From: Xylanibacter brevis ATCC 19188
GTDB taxonomy: Bacteria > Bacteroidota > Bacteroidia > Bacteroidales > Bacteroidaceae
NCBI RefSeq assembly: GCF_000621725.1
Contig: NZ_JHXM01000004.1
Span: 62,001 to 126,000, forward strand
Direction of reading: 5' to 3'
Length of the DNA: 64,000 nt
The notes under the pieces were generated by a model that was given only the letters and a program-made list of their open reading frames with translations, was not told the DNA's origin and made no database searches. Both the position numbers and the translations under genes were made by a program. Numbering within the stretch: the stretch's first letter is position 1; each line of letters starts with the position of its first letter. This document shows positions 34,930 to 43,566 of this stretch, piece after piece.

Positions 34930-36533
34930 TATATCCTTTCTAGTTTATCGTTTATGTAATAGCTTTCGCTATCAATAGTATTCTTAACCTCTGCTTTGCC
35001 ATCCTCAAAAGCACCTATCAAATAGTACTTCGGCTTGACTTTGATAACTCCATTGCTCAGCATAACACCCCATTTCCCATTGAGTTTGAAGGGTATATAC
35101 CCCTTGTGATAGGGGTGCATGTCTTCGTAAACAGGAGGTATGATGGTTCTGTTGTTTCTACTACAGATGCCATATTTACCTTGCTTCTTAAATACATTGA
35201 AGTCACCTATGCCGTGACCAGCATCTTCTGATTCAGCCTTTCGTATCTGGCGACCTCCTTCGGCATGTTCCACCAAGGTCATCTGCTCGTCACCTTCGCT
35301 ATAGTCTGATTCTCGTTCTTCGAAGATGATGTCCCTGGTCAACCCTGTACCGTCGTTATAGGCAAGAGGGTCTGTCTCATGGCCGAGGAAGTGATAGTGC
35401 CACCTGCGATTTGCCATCGGTGTGCCAAAGCGGTTGTAGAGACCAACATTATCAAGTATCAACCCTTTGTCCTTGTCCTTTGACGTGCGGAGTCCTCTGC
35501 CTATCTGTTGCAAGAACATGGCGAGAGACTTGGTAGGACGAGCCAACTGGATAAACTCTATATCAGGGCAATCAAAACCTTCAGAGAAGATATTGACGTT
35601 GACTATCACCTCTAATAACCCTGCACGGAAATCATCCAATAGTTCTTCTCTCTGAGACTTTGGTGTAGTGCCGTCTATCATAGCGATGTTCACGCCGTGG
35701 CTCTGATATGTGTTGAGTATGTTAGCTGCATGTTGTCGGTTGATGGCATAGATGATGCCCTTCTTACCCTTGCAGAATTGGTTGTAGGCATCGTACAACT
35801 TGGCTCTAATGCTATCCTTGTCAAATCGGTTGATGAGTTCCTCTTCAAGGTAGTCTCCATCCACGCCAAATCGGTCAATGGAGTTTATCTCGTGCTGAAT
35901 TTCAGAATTGGGAGCAATCGAAATATAGTCGTAATTGCTCAAATATCCTTCTTTGACAAACCACTCGATAGGATGTGAAATGATGATGTCGTCAAATATT
36001 GAGGTAAATCCCGAGTGATCCATTCTCCAGGGTGTTGCTGTCACTCCAAGCTTCTTACTCTCGGGAAACATTTCCCAAAGATCTTGGTAGCGAGGAGCCA
36101 TAGCATGATGAGCTTCATCGATGATGATGAAATCAAACTGTTCCATCGCCATCCTGTCCTTGTTTCGGGCAGACATAAAGGTTTGAACAGATGCCACTTG
36201 AACAATCTTCTCTAGTTGCTGAGGATGACCGCTCATAATGATTCCGCTATCTATGCCACGTTTTGCAAGTTTATCTGCCGCCTGTTGTATCAATTCCCTT
36301 ACATGAGCAAGAATAAGGATGTGCGAATGCTTACGGTTCTTGATAATCCAACTGCGAATGTCACGAACGATAGAAGCAAACAGAATCGTCTTGCCTGTTC
36401 CTGTAGGCATTTGTACCATGACGTTATTCATGGTGTCCCACTTGGAAAAGACAAGATGTTTCATCTCTTTCTGATAGGGAAAGAGGATGGTGTCTGTTGT
36501 TTCTATGTCCGAATATCGTATCATTCTTCCCAA
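34929..36533 (-). CDS. SF2 DEAD/DEAH helicase with C-terminal WG repeats
   Basis: This 534-residue protein has a superfamily 2 helicase core: motif I MPTGTGKT (42-49), DEAH box IIIDEAHH (136-143), GVTATPWR near 162-169 and QQIGRGLRTS near 340-349. The last 85 residues hold WG-type beta repeats (GKYGICSRNNRTIIPPVYEDM, then GKWGVMLSNGVIKVKPKYY), which are rare on helicases and often bind proteins or ligands. It overlaps the AIPR gene by 13 nt and the methyltransferase by 1 nt, so it is firmly part of the operon. It might remodel or translocate DNA for the AIPR or LlaJI-type proteins. A second start (M4) is possible. Confidence 0.85.
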   Translation of the reverse strand: MGRMIRYSDIETTDTILFPYQKEMKHLVFSKWDTMNNVMVQMPTGTGKTILFASIVRDIRSWIIKNRKHSHILILAHVRELIQQAADKLAKRGIDSGIIMSGHPQQLEKIVQVASVQTFMSARNKDRMAMEQFDFIIIDEAHHAMAPRYQDLWEMFPESKKLGVTATPWRMDHSGFTSIFDDIIISHPIEWFVKEGYLSNYDYISIAPNSEIQHEINSIDRFGVDGDYLEEELINRFDKDSIRAKLYDAYNQFCKGKKGIIYAINRQHAANILNTYQSHGVNIAMIDGTTPKSQREELLDDFRAGLLEVIVNVNIFSEGFDCPDIEFIQLARPTKSLAMFLQQIGRGLRTSKDKDKGLILDNVGLYNRFGTPMANRRWHYHFLGHETDPLAYNDGTGLTRDIIFEERESDYSEGDEQMTLVEHAEGGRQIRKAESEDAGHGIGDFNVFKKQGKYGICSRNNRTIIPPVYEDMHPYHKGYIPFKLNGKWGVMLSNGVIKVKPKYYLIGAFEDGKAEVKNTIDSESYYINDKLERI

Positions 36534-38863
36534 CCTTTTGAACGTGCCATTTCGAGCACTCTCATTGCATATCGAGCCTGTTTGTAAGTCAACTCTTTTC
36601 CTCGTTTACACCAGTAATAGATACTACCCATGAAAGCGGTATCACGAGGAGAAATTAATCCAGTTTCTTTACCCCAGATATTGATGTCATGCCATGTTTC
36701 GTAGTCGTAACTATTTGCGGTTTCTGCCGTACGTAACATGGCAGGAGTCATTTCATAGTCCTCATCAGACGTTAGAATGTTTGAAGGGATCTGTATATCG
36801 CTTCCTACATTTTTCGCACAAAGATTTGACCAGCATGAAGCACGTTTGGTGTTAACGCTAATATTTGTGCCTTCATCAACATCCATAAGATGATTCCAAA
36901 TAGAAGGTTGAATTTCTACGACCAATTTCATTACTCGGTAAAGAACTGTGTCTTTCAGTTTTTCGAGTTCAGAATCAGCTATGCTTTTAACTTCCCACTT
37001 ATTCATCTTCCTGCCACTTGCTGCAGTATATGTAGACTTGACTTTATATGTAATACTCTTATTTCCCGATAATAGTTTTGCATAAATAGTTGTGACATCA
37101 CCACCCAATTCATTGTACAAAGAGGGTGTTATGACACTTTGTTCTCTCCAAATAGATTCGAAGTCAATTGCTTTGTTCGTTATTTTTGCCAATACTGACA
37201 TTGTAAATGCAACCATATTCGCTTTATAACCTGCAAGATTGATTCCGTCTTTACCATAATAAGCATCAATGGTCTTGAACAGAATCAATTTACCAATGGT
37301 TTGCATAAACATTTTTTCGTCAAAACGAGCCTTTGACTGAGTCATCTTCTTAAAGAATGCGGTATAACAAGCTTCACCTCCTTTACAAACAGTATGTGGC
37401 TCTTGTTCCCAAGACATTATACACTTTGCTAAGGTCGTTTTGTCGAACATCTGATTTTTTGGATATTCTGCATAATACTCACGTTCTTCCTTTGCGTTCG
37501 CAGTATGCTTTGCCTTATCCATATATTGTCCACGAGTACGTTCGAAGAACCACTTTGAGATTTCTTTGTTCATGGAGTTCTTCACCCATACAAGACGTGA
37601 CTGTTGTTCTAGCTCCTGAAGGAATGGCTCGTTAATGCCGAAATCAGATTTCTTGACGGCTGACTGGGTATTGGCAAACTGAGAAATACGAGGAACAAGA
37701 TCTTCCTTGGTTTCTTTGTCCTTGATGACAGACACCTTCATGGCAACAAACACCTGCTTAATCATTTCAGGGTCGGTGTTCTTCATCTTCATTACGGCAC
37801 TAATGCTTGCCGTTGTCTGACCACCGTTCACAATCTGCCAATCCGTAATCTTGGTGATTACAGAACCCTGTTCAGTATCTACGACATTAATATCTGTGGC
37901 TGTCGTTGAGATTCCGTTATTGTATGAGAAAAACATGTCTGGTTCTGGGTCTCGCTTTTTGTCACCCTTGGCACGTTGAGCTGCAGTTGGTGTGTGACCA
38001 ATCAAAGTATCACGAATGCCTTTGTTGCTTGCTCCCTTGAACTGAAGGAAGGTGCGGACGTTCTGCTCCAGAATGTGCTGATGGTATTGGTTGTAAATCT
38101 TCGAGAGTGTTTCACCAGGAATGATAGTCAAATAACACTCTACGCGATCTGAAACGTCAGGCATCTTGATACATGGAAGCGGATTAAATCCTTTATCCTC
38201 GAAATCCACAACAACGGCTTCTTTGCCTCTCAGGATGTCATCGTGCTTCTTGATGCGCTTAACATCCCAAAGGTGATACTCCATGATGGTACCTTCCTCT
38301 GTCTCTTTCTCATCGATTTCAAGGTTGGCAGGAACGATGGCGTTGGTCATCAAGAACATCCTGACTCTATCAACCTTCTCAGCATCATTTATCAGCTGAG
38401 CAATCTGATAGAGGTCGCTACGTTTGTCTGTGATTCGCGAGAACATAGTGCCTGACTGAGAACGCTCGAAGAACTTCTCCATCCACTTGAAGTGTCGTTC
38501 AATCTCCGACTTAGGTAAAGAATTACTCTTTTCTGGGTCAACGAGTACGGTAAGGAAGAGGTCAACAGACATCATATCCTCATCGCCACTATAGCCCCAA
38601 GCATCTATGGCTTCACCGTTTCCTGTATTGAAGCTGCAATAGTTTACCTCGTTGACATCGCCAACGTTTTGGATATACTCGACCATCATTTCAGTAAGAG
38701 CCTGCTTAGGTTCTTCGTAACTGAAAATCATGTCATCATTATCAGCCTTGAAAGCCTCAAGATCTGACATCTCTTTTTCGATAACCTTTTTTACAGTATC
38801 GTTAACGCCGTCATCCTCCTTTGCCGGCTTGAAGTCATCGAACTCCTCAAATTGTTCAGCCAT
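36521..38863 (-). CDS. AIPR family abortive-infection phage-resistance protein
   Basis: A 780-residue AIPR protein. The conserved core near 300-420 (FSYNNGISTTATDI, ITDWQIVNGGQTTASI, then ISQFANTQSAVKKSDF) is unmistakable. Family members take part in abortive infection and in mza-type R-M operons, and are thought to include a nuclease fold. The N-terminal 100 residues are acidic and the C-terminal third carries no motif that I know. It is the first large gene after the XRE regulator (40-nt gap) and overlaps the helicase start by 13 nt, so it may act with that helicase. Mechanism in this setting is unknown. Confidence 0.9.
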   Translation of the reverse strand: MAEQFEEFDDFKPAKEDDGVNDTVKKVIEKEMSDLEAFKADNDDMIFSYEEPKQALTEMMVEYIQNVGDVNEVNYCSFNTGNGEAIDAWGYSGDEDMMSVDLFLTVLVDPEKSNSLPKSEIERHFKWMEKFFERSQSGTMFSRITDKRSDLYQIAQLINDAEKVDRVRMFLMTNAIVPANLEIDEKETEEGTIMEYHLWDVKRIKKHDDILRGKEAVVVDFEDKGFNPLPCIKMPDVSDRVECYLTIIPGETLSKIYNQYHQHILEQNVRTFLQFKGASNKGIRDTLIGHTPTAAQRAKGDKKRDPEPDMFFSYNNGISTTATDINVVDTEQGSVITKITDWQIVNGGQTTASISAVMKMKNTDPEMIKQVFVAMKVSVIKDKETKEDLVPRISQFANTQSAVKKSDFGINEPFLQELEQQSRLVWVKNSMNKEISKWFFERTRGQYMDKAKHTANAKEEREYYAEYPKNQMFDKTTLAKCIMSWEQEPHTVCKGGEACYTAFFKKMTQSKARFDEKMFMQTIGKLILFKTIDAYYGKDGINLAGYKANMVAFTMSVLAKITNKAIDFESIWREQSVITPSLYNELGGDVTTIYAKLLSGNKSITYKVKSTYTAASGRKMNKWEVKSIADSELEKLKDTVLYRVMKLVVEIQPSIWNHLMDVDEGTNISVNTKRASCWSNLCAKNVGSDIQIPSNILTSDEDYEMTPAMLRTAETANSYDYETWHDINIWGKETGLISPRDTAFMGSIYYWCKRGKELTYKQARYAMRVLEMARSKGWEE

Positions 38864-38903
38864 ATCGGTATTTTTATAAAAATGGTACCTGTTTTGTATT
38901 TCT

Positions 38904-39134
38904 CTACTTTGATTCTTGCGAAAGCAAATAAGATTTGTACTCGCGAACTATCAATTCTCTAATATCAACTTCAAGCAAGTCTGCAATTTTCAACAGACTT
39001 GGAAGATCTGGCTGAGAAGAATTGGTACACCATTTTGAGACAGTGGAAGGTGTTACTCCCATCTGCTCAGATAACCATTTGTTGGTTCGCTTCTTCTCAA
39101 CCAACACCAACTTGATACGATTTACGTCTTCCAT
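38904..39134 (-). CDS. XRE-type transcriptional regulator of the defence operon
   Basis: A 76-residue single-domain regulator: the helix-turn-helix is at about 16-40 (NKWLSEQMGVTPSTVSKWCTN), followed by three short helices (PSLLKIADLLEVDIRELIV). It is the first gene of the leftward cargo operon. A palindrome AGTGAA-N5-TTCACT overlaps the promoter upstream, suggesting that the protein binds there and controls its own operon, as controller proteins of R-M systems do. Whether it represses, activates or both cannot be told from sequence. Confidence 0.9.
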   Translation of the reverse strand: MEDVNRIKLVLVEKKRTNKWLSEQMGVTPSTVSKWCTNSSQPDLPSLLKIADLLEVDIRELIVREYKSYLLSQESK

Positions 39135-39153
39135 ATGTCTCAGTTTAATGCTA

Positions 39154-39177
39154 CAAAGGTAGTGAATTTATTTCACT
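39154..39177 (-). promoter_or_regulatory. operon promoter with palindromic operator
   Basis: TACCTTTG (39161-39154, minus strand) fits the -7 box. Starting at its upstream edge, AGTGAA-N5-TTCACT (39161-39177) lies in the spacer toward -33. It is 20 nt upstream of the XRE ATG. Confidence 0.7.
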
Positions 39178-39358
39178 TTCTCACAATTTAAAACAAAACT
39201 TTTTCTTAAATCAACTGGATTTATGCTTTTTTATGGATTTTGGCAACTATAATTCGATTTTTTGAGGACTTATTGCTCACTTTTCAAGTAAAATTATGCG
39301 TATCCAACCACAAATATGACTAAAAAATGCCACTATTGACGCATTTTAGCTGCAAATA

Positions 39359-39390
39359 TTTGGTTGATTAAACAAATCTTATTATCTTTG
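39359..39390 (+). promoter_or_regulatory. consensus promoter for the AAA_14 gene
   Basis: TTTG (39359-39362), 20 bp, TATCTTTG (39383-39390) matches the Bacteroidota consensus exactly. It decides the start of the next gene, because the open frame begins upstream of it. Confidence 0.8.
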
Positions 39391-39432
39391 CATTACCAAA
39401 AAGTGCCAACAGAGGCAGGATTTAGGAATAAT

Positions 39433-40689
39433 ATGAAGGAAATCAAAAGAGATAGGTATCTCAAACAACTGATAGATAGCCGACAGAACGGCTTTATCAA
39501 AGTCGTTACAGGAATCCGTAGATGTGGTAAGTCATATCTACTGAATGTTTTGTTTTATCACTATCTATTGGATAATGGAGTAGCAGAAGACCACATTATT
39601 CGCATCGATCTTGAAGACCGTTTGAATAAGGAACTGAGAAATCCAGATGCAATGCTCCACTATGTTCATGACAGAATCAAGGACAATGACCTTTATTATA
39701 TCATCATTGACGAGGTGCAATTGATGGATGAGTTTGTGGATGTTTTGAACAGCTTCCGTCATATTGATAATGCCGACACATACGTGACAGGCAGCAACTC
39801 TCACTTCCTGTCGTCAGATATTCCTACAGAGTTCCGTGGCCGAGGTGAGACCATACATGTGAACCCTTTATCTTTTTCTGAGTTCTATTCTGCTGTAGGT
39901 GGCGACAAGCAAGACGCATGGCGCGAATACTACACCTATGGAGGCTTGCCTCTTGTTCAGTCATTTGAAACGGAACAGAAGAAGATTGGTTATCTGAAGA
40001 ACTTGTTTGAAACTGTTTATCTAGCGGACATCATTGAGAGGCACAGAGTACAAAACGAAAATGAAATGCGTGAACTGGTGCTTATCATGGCTTCATCCAT
40101 TGGCTCTCCATGCAATCCGACAAAACTTTCAAACACTTTCAAAAGTGTAAAGAACGTAAATATCACGAACAAGACTATTGGTAATTACCTTACCTATCTG
40201 ACGGAATCATTTCTGCTGAACAAAGCCATACGCTACGATATAAAAGGTAAGAAATACATCAATACGCTCACCAAATACTATTTCTCTGATATAGGTTTGA
40301 GAAATGCCATCCTAGATATGCGCCAACAGGAAGAGACGCATATTATGGAAAACATCATCTACAACGAACTTATCACACGTGGTTATAGTGTGGACGTTGG
40401 AATGGTGGAAATTAAGAAGCAAGACAAGGATGGCAAGTGGGTGCGCATCCAACTTGAAGTGGACTTCATCGCCAGTCTTGGAAGCAAGAAATATTACGTG
40501 CAGTCGGCATTGTCTATACCTGACAGAGAAAAGGAGATACAGGAGTCTCGTTCACTGACGAACATCAATGATTCTTTCAAGAAGGTTATCATTGTGAAAG
40601 ACCACATCATGCCACGTCGAAATGAAGACGGCATACTAACAATAGGTCTTTTTGATTTCTTGCTAAAAGAAGACAGTTTAGACATCTAA
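39433..40689 (+). CDS. AAA_14/DUF4143 ATP-binding protein
   Basis: The longest frame begins at 39364, but a consensus promoter lies inside it, so I use the ATG at 39433 (418 residues). Walker A TGIRRCGKS (26-34) and Walker B YIIIDEVQLM near 94-103 mark an AAA+ ATPase of the AAA_14 type, and the C-terminal third carries the DUF4143 nuclease-like region (ENIIYNELITRGYSVDVG then VDFIAS, with E and D at typical places). The family is common in anaerobes, but its role is unknown; many are linked to mobile DNA. It lies at the right end of the element, facing away from the defence operon. Confidence 0.85.
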   Translation: MKEIKRDRYLKQLIDSRQNGFIKVVTGIRRCGKSYLLNVLFYHYLLDNGVAEDHIIRIDLEDRLNKELRNPDAMLHYVHDRIKDNDLYYIIIDEVQLMDEFVDVLNSFRHIDNADTYVTGSNSHFLSSDIPTEFRGRGETIHVNPLSFSEFYSAVGGDKQDAWREYYTYGGLPLVQSFETEQKKIGYLKNLFETVYLADIIERHRVQNENEMRELVLIMASSIGSPCNPTKLSNTFKSVKNVNITNKTIGNYLTYLTESFLLNKAIRYDIKGKKYINTLTKYYFSDIGLRNAILDMRQQEETHIMENIIYNELITRGYSVDVGMVEIKKQDKDGKWVRIQLEVDFIASLGSKKYYVQSALSIPDREKEIQESRSLTNINDSFKKVIIVKDHIMPRRNEDGILTIGLFDFLLKEDSLDI

Positions 40690-40717
40690 TAATCTGTATA
40701 TATAAGACTTGGTAATT

Positions 40718-41668
40718 ATGGAGATAGACATCTTTCCCGTTCCATCTGCAAAAGGAGTGCATCGCTATATTGGCACGTCATTCTTAGGGCTGATTATCAT
40801 TACCTACATAGTTGGCGCTTACAAGATAGCTCAACGACTGATAGGCGAGGACAAGGAACTACTTTGTTTTCTTGTCACTATACCGATATTTATAGGTGGA
40901 TATGCAGTATTCGTGTTGTTGCTTCATGGCATCAAACAATGTCTCTATGCTTACTTCAAGAGCAACAGAAAGGAGTTGAACAATCGAGCAGACCAGGAGA
41001 ACATGGATGCTTGTATCATAAAGCATCTGGAGGACATTCAAAAGAAACTGGAAACAAAGCCTGCGGTAGAAACACCACAATGTGATGTGGTTCCTCAGCC
41101 TGTACAACAAGAGCCAAAGGTTTCTGAAGCCTCAAAAGATTTGAAGCCACAGATTATATCAGAACTGGAGGAGACTCTTAAAAACGCACAGCGAGATTTA
41201 GCTCCGTTCATTCAACAACTGCACATCGACCGCACCCAAATGGCAGAAGCGAAAGAAAAGCAAGAGAAGGACAAACTTGATAAAATCCTTAGATACACAC
41301 GTCTCGTTTTTCTTCCACACGGATTCAGCGATGAAGAGCTTTTCCAGATTGAGGAGGCTGTTAAACTGCTTGTTCAATACAATGGCATTGTGAATTGTGT
41401 ATCGGTGAAGATTGAAAAGAAGAAACTGAAGCAGACCGACCTAAAGAACTTTGCTTGGAACATCGGCCATCAATATAACATAGACTCCGAGGTGCTCGCT
41501 ATGTTTGTAGTCAATCTGTTCCATTCTTGGTTCAAGAATACCGAGAAGGGCACGATACAAAAGACGCTCCATAACACAACAGGTACATACTCAATTAAGA
41601 TTGACGAGAATATCTTAGAGCATCTGCCGGAGTTGGAAGAAAAGGTGCTTGGCAAGAAACGTAAATAA
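40718..41668 (+). CDS. membrane-anchored protein of unknown function
   Basis: The ATG at 40718 gives 316 residues; a TTG three codons earlier is less likely. Two membrane helices (about 20-37 and 50-72) precede a long soluble part: a charged, heptad-rich region (85-200, with QKKLETKPAV and LKNAQRDLAPFIQQL), then a compact domain (about 210-316). No enzymatic motif is seen. It follows the AAA_14 gene by 28 nt and may share its transcript. I do not recognise the family. Confidence 0.65.
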   Translation: MEIDIFPVPSAKGVHRYIGTSFLGLIIITYIVGAYKIAQRLIGEDKELLCFLVTIPIFIGGYAVFVLLLHGIKQCLYAYFKSNRKELNNRADQENMDACIIKHLEDIQKKLETKPAVETPQCDVVPQPVQQEPKVSEASKDLKPQIISELEETLKNAQRDLAPFIQQLHIDRTQMAEAKEKQEKDKLDKILRYTRLVFLPHGFSDEELFQIEEAVKLLVQYNGIVNCVSVKIEKKKLKQTDLKNFAWNIGHQYNIDSEVLAMFVVNLFHSWFKNTEKGTIQKTLHNTTGTYSIKIDENILEHLPELEEKVLGKKRK

Positions 41669-41691
41669 GAAAGAAAAATGGAAAGATTTGA

Positions 41692-41955
41692 CATAATCAA
41701 GTAGGTGGTCAGAAAAGTGGTCAGAAAAGTGGTCAGAAAGATACTGGTAAAACGATTGACACTATTCTTCAACTTATAAAAGACAACCCAAGTATAACGA
41801 GAAAAGTTCTCTCAGAAACTCTTGGCATATCTCCAAGTGCCATTCAAAAACACATTGACCGTCTAAAAGCTGAAGGTATAATTGTTCGTAATGGTGGAGA
41901 TAGAGGTGGTTCTTGGGAGATAAGAACTATAGTTAGTGATAAAAACGTAAAATAG
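41692..41955 (+). pseudogene. remnant of an AlbA_2-type protein: linker repeats and winged helix only
   Basis: Only an open frame for the C-terminal part of such a protein remains: GGQKSGQKSGQKDTGKT followed by a winged helix (NPSITRKVLSETLGISPSA), ending GGSWEIR. The helix is related to that of the AlbA_2 gene at 21505-22968. The N-terminal AlbA_2 domain and a start codon are missing, because a TGA ends the frame just upstream at 41689. The tandem 12-bp unit AGTGGTCAGAAA begins near 41704. Probably debris of an earlier cargo gene near attR. Confidence 0.7.
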
Positions 41956-42058
41956 TCCTTACTTGGGATTTCTATATTTGTTTGGCTTAACAGCCACTTT
42001 TACATTCTCTTATCGTTCACGTGTGTTTGTAACTATCTGATACGCAATAGCGTTTAGA

Positions 42059-42076
42059 TTTGAGGAGGTGAAGTAA
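42059..42076 (+). other. attR: right 18-bp core of the element
   Basis: Identical to 14567-14584 (end of dnaK). Flanks differ on both sides, so the shared 18 bp is the crossover region or includes it. Confidence 0.85.
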
Positions 42077-42079
42077 AGT

Positions 42080-42146
42080 GCAAGCCGAGAGCAATGCCAT
42101 GCTTGCATGAGCATAGCCGAGGCGCAGCCTTTATTCGACGAAGTCA
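42080..42146 (+). repeat. REP-like palindromic intergenic unit beyond attR
   Basis: Contains AAGCCGAG ... ATGCCATGCTTGCATGAGCAT ... GCCGAGG, with nested inverted arms (ATGCnATGC/GCATnnGCAT). It separates attR from the right copy of the dnaK terminator region. Probably the original sequence downstream of dnaK. Confidence 0.5.
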
Positions 42147-42216
42147 AGTAAGTTTGATAAGCAAACAACAAACAATTAAAGAAATCCCGTATAACTCAAG
42201 TAGTTATGCGGGATTT
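42147..42216 (+). repeat. 70-bp direct repeat of the dnaK downstream region (right copy)
   Basis: Right partner of 14580-14649, three mismatches. Includes the terminator stem at 42186-42212 (CCCGTATAAC/GTTATGCGGG). Confidence 0.85.
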
Positions 42217-42321
42217 TACTTTATATATTCCTTTAACGTTTTAACCCATTTTTATATTTCGTGAGTCCGTAAAACCGTAATACTTTCAGCCTTCAGACCT
42301 TAGCCATCAGCCTTCTATATA

Positions 42322-43521
42322 TCAACTGTCCCCATGGCATATGCTATTGTAAAGAGCCAGTCCTTTTACCGTCAGCAGGTATTTCTGGCGAGGGTGACGG
42401 GGCGAATCAGGAAATAGCATACGGATATAGCCCTCGTTCATAGAAGGATTAAGAGAGTAGTCAAGGAAGTTTTCTCTATCTTTCAAGCCAATCCTTTCCA
42501 TCATCACTTTGACGGAGAGTTGCTCTTCCCCCAAAGCCTTCACTAATCTAATAATACTTTTATTATTGGTGTGAATAAAACTTGTCGGGGTACTTGTCGG
42601 GGTACTTGTCGGGGTACTTGTCGGGGTACTTGTCGGTTGTTTTGAAGGAACAGCAAGGTTTGGCTGTTCTTTCCATTCTGCAGGCGGGTTAATATGCAGA
42701 TAACGATTGCGCAGATCCCACTGCTCTCCAAGCAGTAGATTACGAAAAAAACGTTCTAGAAAAACAGGACTATAGTCGATACCCTTTATGGCATTTTTGT
42801 AGTTTGCCCTCACAAGTGCATTACGGAAGTACCAAGAATGTTTAGCGAACAAGTCGTTCTCCACATTAAAGCCTAGTGAACGAAGATACTGAATAGTAAA
42901 TACGGCCGTAGTGCGTGTGTTTCCTTCACCGAAGGCATGAATCTGCCAAAGTCCAGATACGAAATTGGCAATATGAGCCACTAACTCATCATTACTGATG
43001 TCCTTATAACTGAAATCACGTTCCTGCTGGATATCATAATCAACAGCCCTGCGTAGATCTTCCCAATTCAGGTAGCTCACGGTGTCACCCTCCAATACCC
43101 ACTCACGCTTGGTAATGTCGTACTTTCGCATTTCACCAACGTGCTTCATTACGCCTTCGAAGATTCTGCGATGCAAGGATATGTAGCCATTTGTTGAGAA
43201 GTCGCATGTCTTTACCGAGAGTATGCGCTTGATGTTCTTCGAGGCTTTGTCAGCCTCCTGTTTGTCATCATCGTCAGCTTCACGAGTCGTTTTATTCTCG
43301 TAATAACTATTGAGCAACTGTTCCACCTCATCGATGGTGATTTCACCCTCGATGTTTCTGCGAGCCAAGCCGTTCAGATACTCTGACGTTTTCAGCCCAT
43401 CCACCGCCTGAAGTCCAATAGCCGTACTCCAGGCGTATGCAGCTTCACGCTGTGACGGCTCTCCCTGACGAATATACTCGTCAAAGTTTAAGTATAGCTC
43501 CTTATCGTTCTTTTCGCTCAT
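42322..43521 (-). CDS. Fic family AMP-transferase-like protein with repeat linker and winged helix
   Basis: This 399-residue Fic protein carries the catalytic loop HAFGEGNTRTT (195-205); the usual HPFxxGNGR has Thr in place of the second Gly, a form I recall from Fic proteins in Bacteroidota. The N-terminal RRNIEGEIT near 54-62 could be an inhibitory-helix-like element. Residues about 313-330 are four or more TSTP units, and the C-terminal 70 residues form a winged helix. Fic enzymes transfer AMP or similar groups to proteins; the target is not known. It lies at the end of the second leftward defence run, 45 nt after the NUDIX gene, and may be co-transcribed. Confidence 0.85.
   Translation of the reverse strand: MSEKNDKELYLNFDEYIRQGEPSQREAAYAWSTAIGLQAVDGLKTSEYLNGLARRNIEGEITIDEVEQLLNSYYENKTTREADDDDKQEADKASKNIKRILSVKTCDFSTNGYISLHRRIFEGVMKHVGEMRKYDITKREWVLEGDTVSYLNWEDLRRAVDYDIQQERDFSYKDISNDELVAHIANFVSGLWQIHAFGEGNTRTTAVFTIQYLRSLGFNVENDLFAKHSWYFRNALVRANYKNAIKGIDYSPVFLERFFRNLLLGEQWDLRNRYLHINPPAEWKEQPNLAVPSKQPTSTPTSTPTSTPTSTPTSFIHTNNKSIIRLVKALGEEQLSVKVMMERIGLKDRENFLDYSLNPSMNEGYIRMLFPDSPRHPRQKYLLTVKGLALYNSICHGDS
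42580..42637. repeat. 12-bp tandem repeats in the Fic linker
   Basis: Four perfect copies of ACTTGTCGGGGT (42580-42627) and a partial fifth code for TSTP units on the minus strand. The period keeps frame, so slippage would change only linker length. Confidence 0.9.
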
Positions 43522-43566
43522 ATGTCGTCTTACTTTATTTCAATATTGTTTTCGATTTCTGTTCTA

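Noticed and set aside
39364..39432. Earlier start for the AAA_14 gene
   Set aside because: A full consensus promoter at 39359-39390 lies inside this stretch, so it cannot be translated from that transcript.
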